A DNA stretch of 64,000 nt from Nostoc sp. NMS8. Lineage in GTDB: Bacteria > Cyanobacteriota > Cyanobacteriia > Cyanobacteriales > Nostocaceae. The translations under genes and the position numbers were made by a program. Location: assembly GCF_017115045.1 (NCBI RefSeq), contig NZ_JABXKK010000085.1, forward strand, positions 1-64,000. The letters run 5' to 3'. Of the stretch, positions 8,307 to 17,983 are shown in pieces. Numbering within the stretch: position 1 is the stretch's first letter; each line of letters opens with the position of its first letter. Below the pieces are notes generated by a model. That model did not search any database. It was not told where the DNA came from and was given only the letters and a program-made list of their open reading frames with translations.

Positions 8307-11300
8307 ATGTCAAAAATTAACCAGATCCAAAATGAACTACGGCAACAAAGCGGTGAAAAGTTCCAAAAGATTGCCGATGCTTACCTTCACAAAAAAGGAT
8401 ATGAGCAGATCAATCCCCTTGGATCTGTAATTGGCGCTGACAAAGTGAGGACAGGAACTCCTGATACATTAGTAGTGCTACCCAATGGAAAGTATGTCTT
8501 TGCAGAATACACAACAGAGAAAAAAGGAGTTGCTCTGAAATTTAAGAAAGACCTCGACAAGTGCTTTGATGAGGTAAAAACGGGAATATCTGTTGAAGAA
8601 ATCCAAGAGATAGTTTTATGTCACACATCGATGCTTTCCCCAGACGAAGAAGTTTTATTGAGGAAGGAATGCGAGAACCGGGGAGTCAACCTTAATATCT
8701 TTGGTCTTGGCCCTATATCTTATGATCTTTACCAAAAATATCCAGGCATTGCAAGAGATTTCCTTGGAGTTGAGGTAGATACAGGACAAATCGTTGATCT
8801 TGATGAATTTATTAAGGCTTACGATAAAAAAGCGGCTACTCCTCTTAATACAACTTTCCACTTTCGAGAGGAAGAGTTAGAGCAAGTATCGCAAGGATTA
8901 AATAACAGTAATCTTGTTATTGTGTCTGGCAAGGCAGGCATTGGTAAATCTCGATTGGCGCTCGAATGTTGCAATCAATTTTTAGCAAGTCACCCTGAAT
9001 ATCAGGTTAGATGTATTTTTATTCGAGGAGCAGATATTTTTGAGGATCTCCGTGTCTATTTTTCAGAACCGGGTTGTCACCTCATTTTTGTAGATGATGC
9101 AAATCGGGTCAACTCATTTGATTACTTCATTCAAATCCTTCATGATCAACGCGAGGATCAACAAATAAAGGTCATTGCTACTGTTCGAGATTATGCCTTT
9201 GAAAAAGTTAAGGAATTAGCGCAGTCCTATAGAAATTGGACTGAGGTAGAGCTAAACTCTTTGGATGAGAATCAGATAAAGCAAATACTTCAGGATGAGT
9301 ACGAAATTTTTAATCGCCTCTATCTTAACAGAATTGCCGACATTGCACAAGGAAATCCTCGTATTGCAATCATGACCGCACTGTTAGCAAAACGAGAAAA
9401 TAGACTTGAAAGCATTAATAATGTATCTAATGTTTACGACGAGTATTACTCTTCAATCCGAAAAGATTTGCAAGAATTCGGTGATGAAAACCTCTTGAAA
9501 GCTGCTGGTATTGTTACATTTTTTAGGAGGGTAGATCGTTCAAATGAAAAGATGATGGAGGAAATTGAGACAGCATTTGGTATTAGCCAAGAAGTTTTTT
9601 GGAGAGCTGTTTGCCAGCTACATGATCATGAATTGCTCGATATGTACGGGAATGAGATTGTGCGAGTCTCGGATCAAGTTCTCGCTACCTATCTTTTTTA
9701 CCTTGCCTTCTTTAAGGAAAAATTACTCAATTTCGCTGTTCTTCTAAATCACTTTTTCCCTCAGCTTCAGTATCGAATTGTTGACGCTCTCAATCCCGTT
9801 ATGAATACCTTTGATCGTGAAAGAATCATAGAGGTAATACGTCCACACGTTAATCAAGCATGGCAAACATATCAAAATGCAGGAGACGAAAAAAACCTGA
9901 TGCAGTTAATACAGGTGTTCTGGTTTCTCAAGCAAACAGATATCCTTGTATATATTCAGAGCTGTATTTCTGCAATGGAACCGGAATTAGCAGACCTCTC
10001 TAACTTGGAAATTAAGGCTAACTCTAATATCCCATCACTTTCTCTCCTCAGCATACTAGGGTTATTCAACCATTCAGATAAGAATAATCTTCAAATGGCA
10101 TTAGAGCTTATTTTAGAGTATGTCACAAAACGACCGACCGAAATATCGCAAGTGCTTTATCTTCTCGCCGAACGATTTAGGTTTGATCACGAATCTTATC
10201 GTTATGGATTTGATATTCAGCAGATAGTAATTGATGTACTGTGGGAACGGGTTGAAGATGGTGAAAGTATAATGTTTTCAAAGCTATTTATTGCGGTGGG
10301 TGAATATTATCTTTACACCGACTTCAACACTACCAGGATGAAAGGGAAAGGGATCAACATCTTTAACTTCACGTTACCACCAACGCCAGAAATAGTTGAA
10401 CTTAGACAAGAAATTTGGCAGAGGATATTCCAACTTTATCAACTAACTATTCTCAAGGAAGATGTGCTTAATCTTCTTTACAACTACAGTACATCAGGCT
10501 ACACAGTCTCAGTAAATGAAATAATTATCCAAGATTCATCAGAGGTGCTTCCTTTCATTGAATCATATCTGGATGCCAGTAACTATTCTCATTGCCTCAT
10601 AGTTCAAAACTACTTAGACAAATTAGAGGATAAAAAATTAGAAATCTGCCAGAATGACCATCAAAACCTTGTTTTGCTTAAACTGATGGCTAATCTTTGG
10701 AGATGTCTATTGTGTGAAACTTTACGCGATTTGTTTACGAATAAAACCTATAGAATGTCTGAAATTATTATTTCTGATCGACTAGAGAGACGACATTTAA
10801 ATCTAGAATATGAGGAATACGAGCAACTTAGACAGCAACGAATTCAAGATTTTTTTGTAACCTATAACTTGGAAGACTACAAGCAATTCTTTGAGCAATG
10901 CCTTGAGATTCAGGAGGAAATAGACCGCCGAAATCATAATATATACCATTTTCCAAGCCAAATAGCCAGAGTGCTTATTAATCTGGCAAATCGAGATCCA
11001 CAACTCTATTCTGATGTAGTGAAAAATTACATTAGCCTTGGAAATCCACTGAAGATTAATGATTTTCGACTTATCAATCACCTAATTCAAGTTTTAGGTA
11101 TTGATAAAACTTTTGAAATTATCAACCAAAGTTCTTATTCTTTAAAAAGAAAGTGGTTGTTTGACTTTTATAGTTTATTACCTCAAGAACTGATTAGAGA
11201 AGAACATCTAGTTCAGCTTTATAGCCTCTATATAGAAAGTGAGGCAGGTGAGATACCAGACGATTTGGATTTTGTTCTTAAATATCATGTCCTGGATGAA

Positions 11301-12131
11301 AATGTCTTGCTTAAGATAGTCAAAATTCTCCTGGCAAATGGTTCTAAAAACTCCAATAAATCTTACCCATTATCATGCTTATTTGATAGATACAAAGTTA
11401 GTACAGTTTTGCTTAAGTATTTCGATAATCAATTGGATGTACTAAAAAAAGCTTATCTTCAAGTCCTGAAAAATGACTGGAATATAGATGATGATGGAAA
11501 ATACTTTGCTTATATTCTAAAATGCGATCCAGAATTCATCCTTGAATACATGGAGTGGATTTATCACCCAGAATATCAATCATATCATTTTGATAATAGA
11601 CGAGATTATTCCTTTCTATGGCGATGTGACAACCATGAGAACCTGATGACGCAGATAATTGAATATATTTATCAACAGGATAAGGAGTATCTTAGCTTAG
11701 GCTCTATTAGACTTAGCAAATTTTTCATTCTCAGTGCAGATGGAAAAGACAATACAACTTTGTGGGAACGGCAAGATCATATCCTGGTAAAATCACTAGA
11801 ATTTCGATGTGATGACATTCCATTTAGCCAGTTTATATTTGATATAATTACAAACTTCTCATATGAAAGAAGACATTACTTTGTTGATTTTTTTATAAAA
11901 AATAACAGAAAAATTGATGACTTTAAAAAACTTCGCCTAGAACCTAGCTCTTGGAGTAGTTCAGGAAGTCGGGTTCCCATGTATCAGAAGCAGCTTGAGT
12001 ATTTAGAGTCGTTGCTTCCACTTTTCAATAAAGTAGCTTTTCTGGAACATAAGCAATACGTAGAAGAACTTATTAAGGGGCTACGGGAAGAAATTGAAAA
12101 AGAAAAGAAGCGGGACTTCATATATGACTAG
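8307..12131 (+). CDS. Large STAND-type ATPase with N-terminal restriction-nuclease-like domain; probable antiviral defence protein
   Basis: 1274 aa in three parts. Residues ~1-160 look like a PD-(D/E)xK-type nuclease fold: TPD with D53, then a strand carrying E67 in FAEYTTEKK; the usual motif lysine is replaced by Thr, with lysines at 72-73. Residues ~185-400 are a P-loop ATPase: Walker A GKAGIGKS at 208-215, Walker B LIFVDDA with D263/D264, and a sensor-like VIATVRD at 289-295. Residues ~400-1274 are mostly helical with no family I recognise, as expected for a repeat-type sensor region. Effector-STAND-sensor order is that of Avs-like bacterial NLR defence proteins, but I cannot assign a named family. 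I saw no HIP1 site in 3.8 kb, and the gene is AT-rich, suggesting transfer. The RBS is weak. It sits between a cysteine desulfurase and an orphan antitoxin. Confidence 0.75.
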   Translation: MSKINQIQNELRQQSGEKFQKIADAYLHKKGYEQINPLGSVIGADKVRTGTPDTLVVLPNGKYVFAEYTTEKKGVALKFKKDLDKCFDEVKTGISVEEIQEIVLCHTSMLSPDEEVLLRKECENRGVNLNIFGLGPISYDLYQKYPGIARDFLGVEVDTGQIVDLDEFIKAYDKKAATPLNTTFHFREEELEQVSQGLNNSNLVIVSGKAGIGKSRLALECCNQFLASHPEYQVRCIFIRGADIFEDLRVYFSEPGCHLIFVDDANRVNSFDYFIQILHDQREDQQIKVIATVRDYAFEKVKELAQSYRNWTEVELNSLDENQIKQILQDEYEIFNRLYLNRIADIAQGNPRIAIMTALLAKRENRLESINNVSNVYDEYYSSIRKDLQEFGDENLLKAAGIVTFFRRVDRSNEKMMEEIETAFGISQEVFWRAVCQLHDHELLDMYGNEIVRVSDQVLATYLFYLAFFKEKLLNFAVLLNHFFPQLQYRIVDALNPVMNTFDRERIIEVIRPHVNQAWQTYQNAGDEKNLMQLIQVFWFLKQTDILVYIQSCISAMEPELADLSNLEIKANSNIPSLSLLSILGLFNHSDKNNLQMALELILEYVTKRPTEISQVLYLLAERFRFDHESYRYGFDIQQIVIDVLWERVEDGESIMFSKLFIAVGEYYLYTDFNTTRMKGKGINIFNFTLPPTPEIVELRQEIWQRIFQLYQLTILKEDVLNLLYNYSTSGYTVSVNEIIIQDSSEVLPFIESYLDASNYSHCLIVQNYLDKLEDKKLEICQNDHQNLVLLKLMANLWRCLLCETLRDLFTNKTYRMSEIIISDRLERRHLNLEYEEYEQLRQQRIQDFFVTYNLEDYKQFFEQCLEIQEEIDRRNHNIYHFPSQIARVLINLANRDPQLYSDVVKNYISLGNPLKINDFRLINHLIQVLGIDKTFEIINQSSYSLKRKWLFDFYSLLPQELIREEHLVQLYSLYIESEAGEIPDDLDFVLKYHVLDENVLLKIVKILLANGSKNSNKSYPLSCLFDRYKVSTVLLKYFDNQLDVLKKAYLQVLKNDWNIDDDGKYFAYILKCDPEFILEYMEWIYHPEYQSYHFDNRRDYSFLWRCDNHENLMTQIIEYIYQQDKEYLSLGSIRLSKFFILSADGKDNTTLWERQDHILVKSLEFRCDDIPFSQFIFDIITNFSYERRHYFVDFFIKNNRKIDDFKKLRLEPSSWSSSGSRVPMYQKQLEYLESLLPLFNKVAFLEHKQYVEELIKGLREEIEKEKKRDFIYD

Positions 12132-12168
12132 GTTATGAAATACTAGTTAATTTAAGGAGAAAAACACC

Positions 12169-12396
12169 ATGAACACTGCTAAAATTGCCACTGATGGTAC
12201 TCATCAAATGGTTATTTTACCCGAAGACTTTCAACTTACTGGGACTGAAGTTTACATCAAAAAAATTAGTAACGTCATTGTCCTGATTGCCAAAGACAAC
12301 CCTTGGGAATCCCTCATTGATAGTCTAGACAATTTCTCTGATGACTTCATGAATTCTATAGTTCAGCCAATTATTGACACTAGAGAAAGTTTTTAA
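12169..12396 (+). CDS. VapB-type antitoxin without its toxin
   Basis: 75 aa with the SpoVT/AbrB swapped-hairpin DNA-binding pattern of VapB (MNTAKIATDGTHQMVILPED, then EVYIKKI and NPWESLIDSLDNF). A good ribosome-binding site, AAGGAG, precedes the ATG by 9 nt. VapB normally binds and neutralises a PIN-domain VapC ribonuclease encoded immediately downstream and represses the pair's promoter. Here no VapC follows: the stop codon is abutted by ATGCGATACCTG, which gives the typical MRYL start of VapC, but the frame diverges at once and ends after 33 codons. This is therefore an orphan antitoxin, probably left after toxin loss, or it may act against a VapC encoded elsewhere. Confidence 0.8.
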   Translation: MNTAKIATDGTHQMVILPEDFQLTGTEVYIKKISNVIVLIAKDNPWESLIDSLDNFSDDFMNSIVQPIIDTRESF

Positions 12397-12498
12397 ATGC
12401 GATACCTGCATGAATTGCTCCTACTTAAAAATCTGTTTCAACTCAATAAATTCCAAAATTTTAGGGGTGGTTTCATAACCACCCCTTTATTCCCCTGA
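12397..12498 (+). pseudogene. Possible remnant of a vapC toxin gene
   Basis: A 33-codon frame starts directly after the vapB stop (TAAATG), exactly where vapC normally begins, and its first residues MRYL match the usual VapC start. The rest shows no PIN-domain acidic residues and runs into a terminator-like hairpin. Only position and four residues support this call. Confidence 0.3.
12463..12490. terminator. Perfect 10-bp hairpin between convergent genes, probable terminator
   Basis: AGGGGTGGTT, a TCAT loop, then AACCACCCCT, followed by a T-rich TTATTC run on the plus strand and preceded by A-rich sequence, so it could also serve the opposite strand. It lies between vapB (plus) and ndhD (minus). 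Confidence 0.65.
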
Positions 12499-12539
12499 AT
12501 ATTTAGAATTTACTTGCAGCCCCTTAATGGGAAGTTAAT

Positions 12540-14165
12540 TTACTCAGAAATATTAATTGAACTTTCAACTTGAGAATTAGCCAATGTTGGTGCAGAAAAA
12601 ATCCGTGAGTACAGACTTGATGGTTGTTGATGAGCAACTACTGGTAGAACTTGACGAGCATGAGTGGCTAATTCTACTGCCTTTACATCATAAGTCTGCG
12701 TTGCTAATTTGGGATAGAAACCAATTCCGATAATTGGTAGCAGCAAACAAGCGGTAATAAATATTTCGCGGGGTTTGACATCAGATATTACAGCATCCAA
12801 GTGCAACTCTTGACTTTGCTCACCATAAAACACTTGGCGCAGCATCGACAGTAAATAAATTGGTGTCAAAATTACGCCAATGGCTGACAGCAGCACAACT
12901 ACAATTTTGAAGCTGGAACTGTAAACATCACTGGTGGCGATACCGAGAAATACCATTAACTCACCTACAAAACCACTCATTCCAGGTAAGGCAAGAGAAG
13001 CCATTGAACCAATGGTAAACAAAGCAAAGGTTTTGGGCATTACCTTGGCCATACCGCCCATTTTATCCATCATCAAGGTGTGGGTGCGATCGTAAGTCAC
13101 GCCAGAGAGGAAGAACAAGCTAGCAGCAATCAAGCCGTGGGAAACCATTTGTAGCACTGCACCGCTGATTCCTAACTCTGTGTAGGAAGCAATGCCAATC
13201 AGCACAAACCCCATGTGGGCAATTGAAGAGTAAGCCAGGCGGCGTTTGAGATTGGTTTGGGCAAAGGCACAGCAAGCACCGTAGACAATGTTAACCACAC
13301 CCAAAATTGCTAACACTGGGGCAAAAGTCACATGGGCATTGGGCAACATTTCCACATTGAAGCGGATGAGGGCATAACCACCCATTTTTAACAACACGCC
13401 AGCCAAAATCATCGAACCGGGTGCTGATGCTTCACCGTGGGCATCAGGTAGCCAAGTGTGTAAAGGGAAAATTGGTAACTTCACACCGAAGGCAATCAAG
13501 AAACCTGCATAAACCAATAATTCCAAGGTTTTGGGATATTCTTTCATTCCCAGAGTCGCCATATCGAAGGTGACGGTATCTCCAGAGAATGCTATTGCAA
13601 AACCAGCAATCAAGATAAATATTGATGCAGCGGCGGTGTAAAGGATGAATTTGGTAGCTGCATAACGGCGGTTTTGTCCTCCCCAGATGGAAATCAGCAG
13701 GTAAACCGGCACTAACTCGATTTCCCACATTAGGAAGAACAACAACAAATCTTGGGCGACAAATACGCCAAGTTGGGCGCTGTACATCGCTAACATCAAA
13801 CCATAAAATAATCGCGGCTTGGTGGTAACTTTCCAAGCCGCGAATATTGCGAGGGTATTTATTAAGCCTGTCAGAAGTAGCAAGGGCATCGATAAACCAT
13901 CAACCCCCACAGCCCAATGCAAACCTAATTGCGGTATCCAGGGATAGTTTTCTACAAGTTGCAGTGTTGAACTCTGAAAGTCGTACTTATACCAAAAGGC
14001 ATAAATCATCAGTGCAAAGTCGGCAAAAGCAACTCCCAAACCATACCACCGCACAGTTCTACCTTCTTTGTCTGGGATCAGGGGGATGGCTAAGGCTGCC
14101 ACTAAGGGTAAGAGGATTATGGCTGTTAGCCAGGGAAATTCAATAGCATTCATCACTTCTGACAA
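12540..14165 (-). CDS. ndhD: NAD(P)H-quinone oxidoreductase chain 4 (NDH-1 subunit NdhD)
   Basis: 541 aa with about 14 hydrophobic helices, the antiporter-like proton-pumping subunit of the thylakoid NDH-1 complex, which takes electrons from ferredoxin into plastoquinone for respiration and cyclic flow. The family hallmarks [18 protein letters not shown] and [11 protein letters not shown] are present. Two starts are possible, 14165 and 14153 (MNAIEFPWL, the more usual NdhD start). Cyanobacteria carry several ndhD paralogues; the form here looks like a respiratory/cyclic-flow type, but I cannot number it. The gene is isolated from ndhF and other ndh genes. A terminator-like hairpin lies past its 3' end. 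Confidence 0.95.
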   Translation of the reverse strand: MSEVMNAIEFPWLTAIILLPLVAALAIPLIPDKEGRTVRWYGLGVAFADFALMIYAFWYKYDFQSSTLQLVENYPWIPQLGLHWAVGVDGLSMPLLLLTGLINTLAIFAAWKVTTKPRLFYGLMLAMYSAQLGVFVAQDLLLFFLMWEIELVPVYLLISIWGGQNRRYAATKFILYTAAASIFILIAGFAIAFSGDTVTFDMATLGMKEYPKTLELLVYAGFLIAFGVKLPIFPLHTWLPDAHGEASAPGSMILAGVLLKMGGYALIRFNVEMLPNAHVTFAPVLAILGVVNIVYGACCAFAQTNLKRRLAYSSIAHMGFVLIGIASYTELGISGAVLQMVSHGLIAASLFFLSGVTYDRTHTLMMDKMGGMAKVMPKTFALFTIGSMASLALPGMSGFVGELMVFLGIATSDVYSSSFKIVVVLLSAIGVILTPIYLLSMLRQVFYGEQSQELHLDAVISDVKPREIFITACLLLPIIGIGFYPKLATQTYDVKAVELATHARQVLPVVAHQQPSSLYSRIFSAPTLANSQVESSINISE

Positions 14166-14465
14166 TCAATTTGACTTCTCGCTTTTGGTTACATTATATT
14201 AAGGAGTCTTTACTTTTGTAAACATTGTTGAGCTTTAAAAGATTAAATTTTTAATGTCGATAAGAATATATACTCGTCAAATGTCAGTTTTTCAGGATAA
14301 ATAAGAATAAATACTTATCGGATTTAGCCGTTTTCCATTCAAAATGTAAACTTTTGCAACGTCAACAAAAAACGGCAGCTAAAGCTACCGTTACAATCCC
14401 GTCATATTTCATGGTTAAGCCCAATTGTCAAGGCTATTTAGTCTCTGCTTCTAAGTTGAGTCATA

Positions 14466-14560
14466 GACCTAACCCCCAGCCCCTTCCCTATAAGGGAAGG
14501 GGAGTAAGATTCAAAGCCTCTCTCCTCTTAGGAGAGAGGTCAATGTATTGCATACAAACG
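14466..14560. repeat. Dispersed intergenic repeat (family G), copy 1
   Basis: GACCTAACCCCCAGCCCCTT, an inner palindrome CCTATAAGGGAAGG, then CCTCTCTCC..GGAGAGAGG. A near-identical copy lies at 16403-16499 in the same orientation. Non-coding, about 95 bp, with two stem-loops. It lies between ndhD and the coiled-coil gene's 3' end. Confidence 0.75.
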
Positions 14561-14574
14561 AAAAGGCTAAAACA

Positions 14575-15084
14575 TTAAACAATCCGGTTGACAATTGTCC
14601 AAACTTCCCCATCTGAGCGGACATAGGGGACGGAGATTGTTTTGAACCCAGTAATGAAGGGCTTGTAATAAATCTGCCAATACATTGGACTGAGTTGATT
14701 GGCACAAGCTTTAAGAAAACGGACTTCTGCCGCCAGTTCACCTGCTAGCTGATTAATGCGTTCAGCATGAATCTGAGCAACTTCTTTCGCCTCCTCTAGC
14801 TGCTGCTGGAGTATAAGTTGCTTTGATTCACCTTGCGATCGCACTAACTTACCTTGTTTTTGTTTGATCTGGGCTTCCAAAGCGGCGATCGCCGCATCGA
14901 TGCCTTGGAGTTCAACTGATAATTGGGCATTTTCTCTGGCTTGACGGCGGTACGCTTCCACCATTGCCTGGGGTGAATCATTCTCGCCAGAGATGACATT
15001 ATTAATAGTGAGTGCGGCGCGTTCTTCTAAAAGAATCTGTATTTGGGAGTTAAGCGCCGCCATTTCAGCCTGAATTTGCTCCAT
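14575..15084 (-). CDS. Conserved coiled-coil protein of unknown function
   Basis: 169 aa. Residues 1-120 are almost wholly charged/hydrophobic heptad-like sequence (LNSQIQILLEERAAL, AIAALEAQIKQKQGKL), predicting a long coiled coil. The C-terminal ~45 residues are different, aromatic and compact (MYWQIYYKPFITGF, SDGEVWTIVNRIV), and may be a small folded cap. No signal peptide, membrane segment or enzyme motif. It lies 42 bp downstream of thrB on the same strand and may be co-transcribed, although no functional link to threonine synthesis is evident. I do not recognise a named family. Confidence 0.7.
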   Translation of the reverse strand: MEQIQAEMAALNSQIQILLEERAALTINNVISGENDSPQAMVEAYRRQARENAQLSVELQGIDAAIAALEAQIKQKQGKLVRSQGESKQLILQQQLEEAKEVAQIHAERINQLAGELAAEVRFLKACANQLSPMYWQIYYKPFITGFKTISVPYVRSDGEVWTIVNRIV

Positions 15085-15126
15085 AAATCGACTTTTAAGT
15101 GCTGAGTGAAATAGTCATCTGATTTT

Positions 15127-16041
15127 TTAAAAAATTTTTGCGCCTTGGGTATCGAGAGAAAGCGATCGCACCTCGGCTTTAATTCCTTCTTCTTGCCAAG
15201 CAGCTAACATCGCCGCCTCCACTGCCTCTGAGTGTAACTTATCTGCCAAAGCTAACAGTGTTGGCCCCGCACCACTAATCACCATACCATAAGCACCAGC
15301 GCTAACAGCTGCGATGTTAAGAGCATCATAACCAGGAATCAAAGCTTTACGATATGGTTGATGCAATCTATCTTGTAGAGCTGTCTTTAACCATTGTCCG
15401 TTACCAGTTTCCAGGCCGCGCAACAATAACCCCAAATGCGCTGTATTGAAAATCGCATCAGCACGACTTACTTCTGTTGGGAGAACACCCCGCGCTTCGG
15501 AAGTGGAAAGTTCAAAATCAGGAATAGCCACAACTGCGACAACATCTTTATGCCAGGGAACATCACAAACTTCCCAAGCTGTGCCACTGGTAGCAGCGAG
15601 ACGACATCCTCCCAACAAAGCTGGAACTACATTATCAGGATGTCCTTCCATTGCGATCGCTAATTCCATTACCTGTGACTGACTGATCGGCGTACCCTCA
15701 AGTTGATTAGCAGCAACCAAGCCAGCAACAATTGCTGTGGCTGAACTACCCAAACCCCTTGCTAACGGAACACCTAACTTAATCTCTATTTTTACAATGG
15801 GCGGTGTTTGCTCTATATGTTGATAGAACTTAACAAATGCTTGGTAGAGGAGATTATTTTCATCAGTTTGGACTCGTTCAGCTTCCGTACCAGTAACATG
15901 AATAGTTAGCCCACCCTCTTCTAAACGAGTGAACTTGAATTGGTTGTATAGCTTTAAAGCTACACCGATGCAATCAAAACCAGGCCCCAAATTAGCAGTT
16001 GTGGCGGGAACGGTAACAGTGATACTAGAAACAACAGGCAT
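15127..16041 (-). CDS. thrB: Homoserine kinase
   Basis: 304 aa of the GHMP kinase family. It phosphorylates L-homoserine with ATP to O-phosphohomoserine, the step before threonine synthase. The sequence shows the N-terminal [15 protein letters not shown], the ATP-binding [16 protein letters not shown] and the C-terminal [10 protein letters not shown] loop. Length is normal. ATG at 16041 is a good start because the [11 protein letters not shown] segment follows directly. A coiled-coil gene lies just downstream on the same strand. Upstream is about 650 bp of repeat-containing DNA. Confidence 0.95.
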   Translation of the reverse strand: MPVVSSITVTVPATTANLGPGFDCIGVALKLYNQFKFTRLEEGGLTIHVTGTEAERVQTDENNLLYQAFVKFYQHIEQTPPIVKIEIKLGVPLARGLGSSATAIVAGLVAANQLEGTPISQSQVMELAIAMEGHPDNVVPALLGGCRLAATSGTAWEVCDVPWHKDVVAVVAIPDFELSTSEARGVLPTEVSRADAIFNTAHLGLLLRGLETGNGQWLKTALQDRLHQPYRKALIPGYDALNIAAVSAGAYGMVISGAGPTLLALADKLHSEAVEAAMLAAWQEEGIKAEVRSLSLDTQGAKIF

Positions 16042-16690
16042 TGGTAAAACTCACTAATCATCAACCAGCATCCCACGTATTGGTAGCACTTTGAGGCTAG
16101 TACCGCAAGGCGGAATTCAAAATGACGCTCTCTACGTTCGCGCAGCGTGTCGTAGATAGACGCTGTGCGTAGCAAGATCCCCGCAGGGGTACGCAGACTA
16201 GCTAACAAAGTTCAAAATTAATACAGCGTGAGCGTTTCATTGATTTTGAATGGGTGGTTTCTTTACGCCGTGTTGTACTAGTTTTTGGTCGTTATTAACG
16301 ATACTTTGATCTCTTGTTCCTTTATCCATCTTCCAAGCCTTGAGTTGCAGTAGTTGTGGCTCAGTAAAAATTCTATAGCGGTTCTCAATTGCGTGAAATA
16401 CAGACCTAACCCCCAGCCCGTTCCCTACTAGCGTTGGGGAGTAAGCTTCAAAGCCTCTCTCCTTTTAGGAGAGAGGTCAAAATGTATTGCATCCAAACAA
16501 GAAGCGCTATATGTCTAATTGCCATGAGTGATTTAGGACTGCTATATTACAGATACACTATAAAAGATTACAAATTCCAAAAAATATAATTTGCAGAATT
16601 TGTAATTTACAAGGTTTTAATAAAGGTCTTAAAAGTGATTTATAAAAACCATTAGCACACATATCAAATATTAGTAAAATCGGAAAATAT
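16042..16690. other. Repeat-bearing intergenic stretch of about 650 bp
   Basis: This separates divergent thrB and the thioredoxin-like gene. It contains a REP-type cluster at about 16120-16200 with palindromic pieces such as GATCCCCGCAGGGGTACGC, and the second copy of repeat family G at 16403-16499. From 16540 to the next start the DNA is AT-rich and likely holds that gene's promoter. No coding frame is convincing. Confidence 0.5.
16403..16499. repeat. Dispersed intergenic repeat (family G), copy 2
   Basis: Same order of blocks as 14466-14560: GACCTAACCCCCAGCCC, GGGGAGTAAG, AAAGCCTCTCTCC..GGAGAGAGGTCAA, TGTATTGCATNCAAAC. The inner first palindrome has decayed here (CCCTACTAGCGTTGGGG), while the second stem is intact. 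Confidence 0.75.
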
Positions 16691-17983
16691 ATGAAATTTA
16701 GAACCTTCCAATATCCTTTTGCACTCATGTTAATCAGCTTCAGTTTTTTGCAGACAGCTGATGCTCAAACTCCTGTAGCTGAAATCTCCAAGCTATCTCA
16801 AGAAGTTTCTGTACTTCGGAAACAAGGCCCAACAGGATTACAAGTATTTCTCAAATCTCATGCCAATACCTTAAATAGCGATTCTTCAGGTACAGTTATA
16901 CCTTCCCCTGTACTCCGTGTAGCTTTAGATGAACTCTGCCAGCAACGAGACTGTTACGCCTCTCGTCTGTACTGGTACACTGATATAGAACAAGCCAAAG
17001 CTGCTGCTAAAACTAGTGGTAAACCCATTTTATCTCTACGGTTATTGGGCAGGCTGGATCAAGATCTGAGTTGTGCAAATAGTAGGTTCTTCAGAGTCGC
17101 ACTGTATCCGAATGTTGAAATTTCTAAACTGCTTCAAGACCGCTTCATTTTGCACTGGCAATCAGTGCGCCCTGTACCCAAAGTAACTATTGATTTTGGC
17201 GACGGACGCAAGTTGGAGCGAACGATTACAGGCAATAGCATTCACTACATATTAGATGCATCAGGTCGTCCAATTGATGCAATTCCAGGGTTATATAGTC
17301 CCAAAGAATTTTTGCGCCAGCTACAGCAGGCTGAAGTAGCAGTAAAAAGTTACAGTAAACTTACACCAAGCGATCGCGAGTCTTTTCTAAGAAAATACCA
17401 TAGCGATCACCTAAATTCAATCCAAGCTCAATGGGTTGCAGATTTATCTCGCCTGGGTATCCAGTCTCCCCCTAAATTGGTGGAAATTCCGAAAAATCCC
17501 AATCAGCCACCGACAGCAGCAATAGCAAGCTCTCTAGCAGTTTCTAAAATGAGAGTTGAAACACCAATGCTGACTGCTTTACAGTCTGATGCTGAACGGA
17601 ATCAAAATGCCTTAGCGGAAATAACCGATCAGAAAGTGTGGGACAAAATCGCTCAACTATATGCTGCTGATGTCAAACTAGATCAAAACAGCATTTCTCT
17701 AATCAGAGCTAAAAAGTCTCAGTCTGCCAACACTCAGGAAGATAACTTGCCGATAATAGTAAAAAAATTTGAAGCCACAATGGCTTTAGATACAGTCAGA
17801 AATGAATACATGCTGCACAGCCAAATTCATCAATGGTTTATACAGGGTAGGCAAACAAGGAGTGTGGAAGCGCTCAATGATAAAGTATATGCCCAACTAT
17901 TTTTAACTCCTAGTTCTGACCCTTGGTTGGGGCTTTTCCCCACCGACAGCTACAGTGCTATTGATAATGATGGCATCCGTTAA
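16691..17983 (+). CDS. Secreted thioredoxin-fold-like protein of unknown function
   Basis: 430 aa with an N-terminal signal peptide cleaved near TADA-QTP (residue ~26), so it acts in the periplasm, in the lumen or outside. The region ~100-220 resembles thioredoxin-like folds: a KAAAKTSGKPILSLRL strand after an AK-rich helix, DRFILHW, and a late YILDASGRPIDAIPGLY strand-turn, as in TlpA/thioredoxin-related proteins. The usual CxxC is missing; nearby cysteines are isolated, so redox activity is doubtful. The C-terminal half has no recognisable motif. It contains an ordinary HIP1 site. It stands alone between repeat-rich intergenic regions. Confidence 0.65.
   Translation: MKFRTFQYPFALMLISFSFLQTADAQTPVAEISKLSQEVSVLRKQGPTGLQVFLKSHANTLNSDSSGTVIPSPVLRVALDELCQQRDCYASRLYWYTDIEQAKAAAKTSGKPILSLRLLGRLDQDLSCANSRFFRVALYPNVEISKLLQDRFILHWQSVRPVPKVTIDFGDGRKLERTITGNSIHYILDASGRPIDAIPGLYSPKEFLRQLQQAEVAVKSYSKLTPSDRESFLRKYHSDHLNSIQAQWVADLSRLGIQSPPKLVEIPKNPNQPPTAAIASSLAVSKMRVETPMLTALQSDAERNQNALAEITDQKVWDKIAQLYAADVKLDQNSISLIRAKKSQSANTQEDNLPIIVKKFEATMALDTVRNEYMLHSQIHQWFIQGRQTRSVEALNDKVYAQLFLTPSSDPWLGLFPTDSYSAIDNDGIR

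Noticed and set aside
13444..13836. 130-codon frame overlapping ndhD in another frame
   Set aside because: Lies wholly within a clear, conserved ndhD on the same strand; shadow frame.
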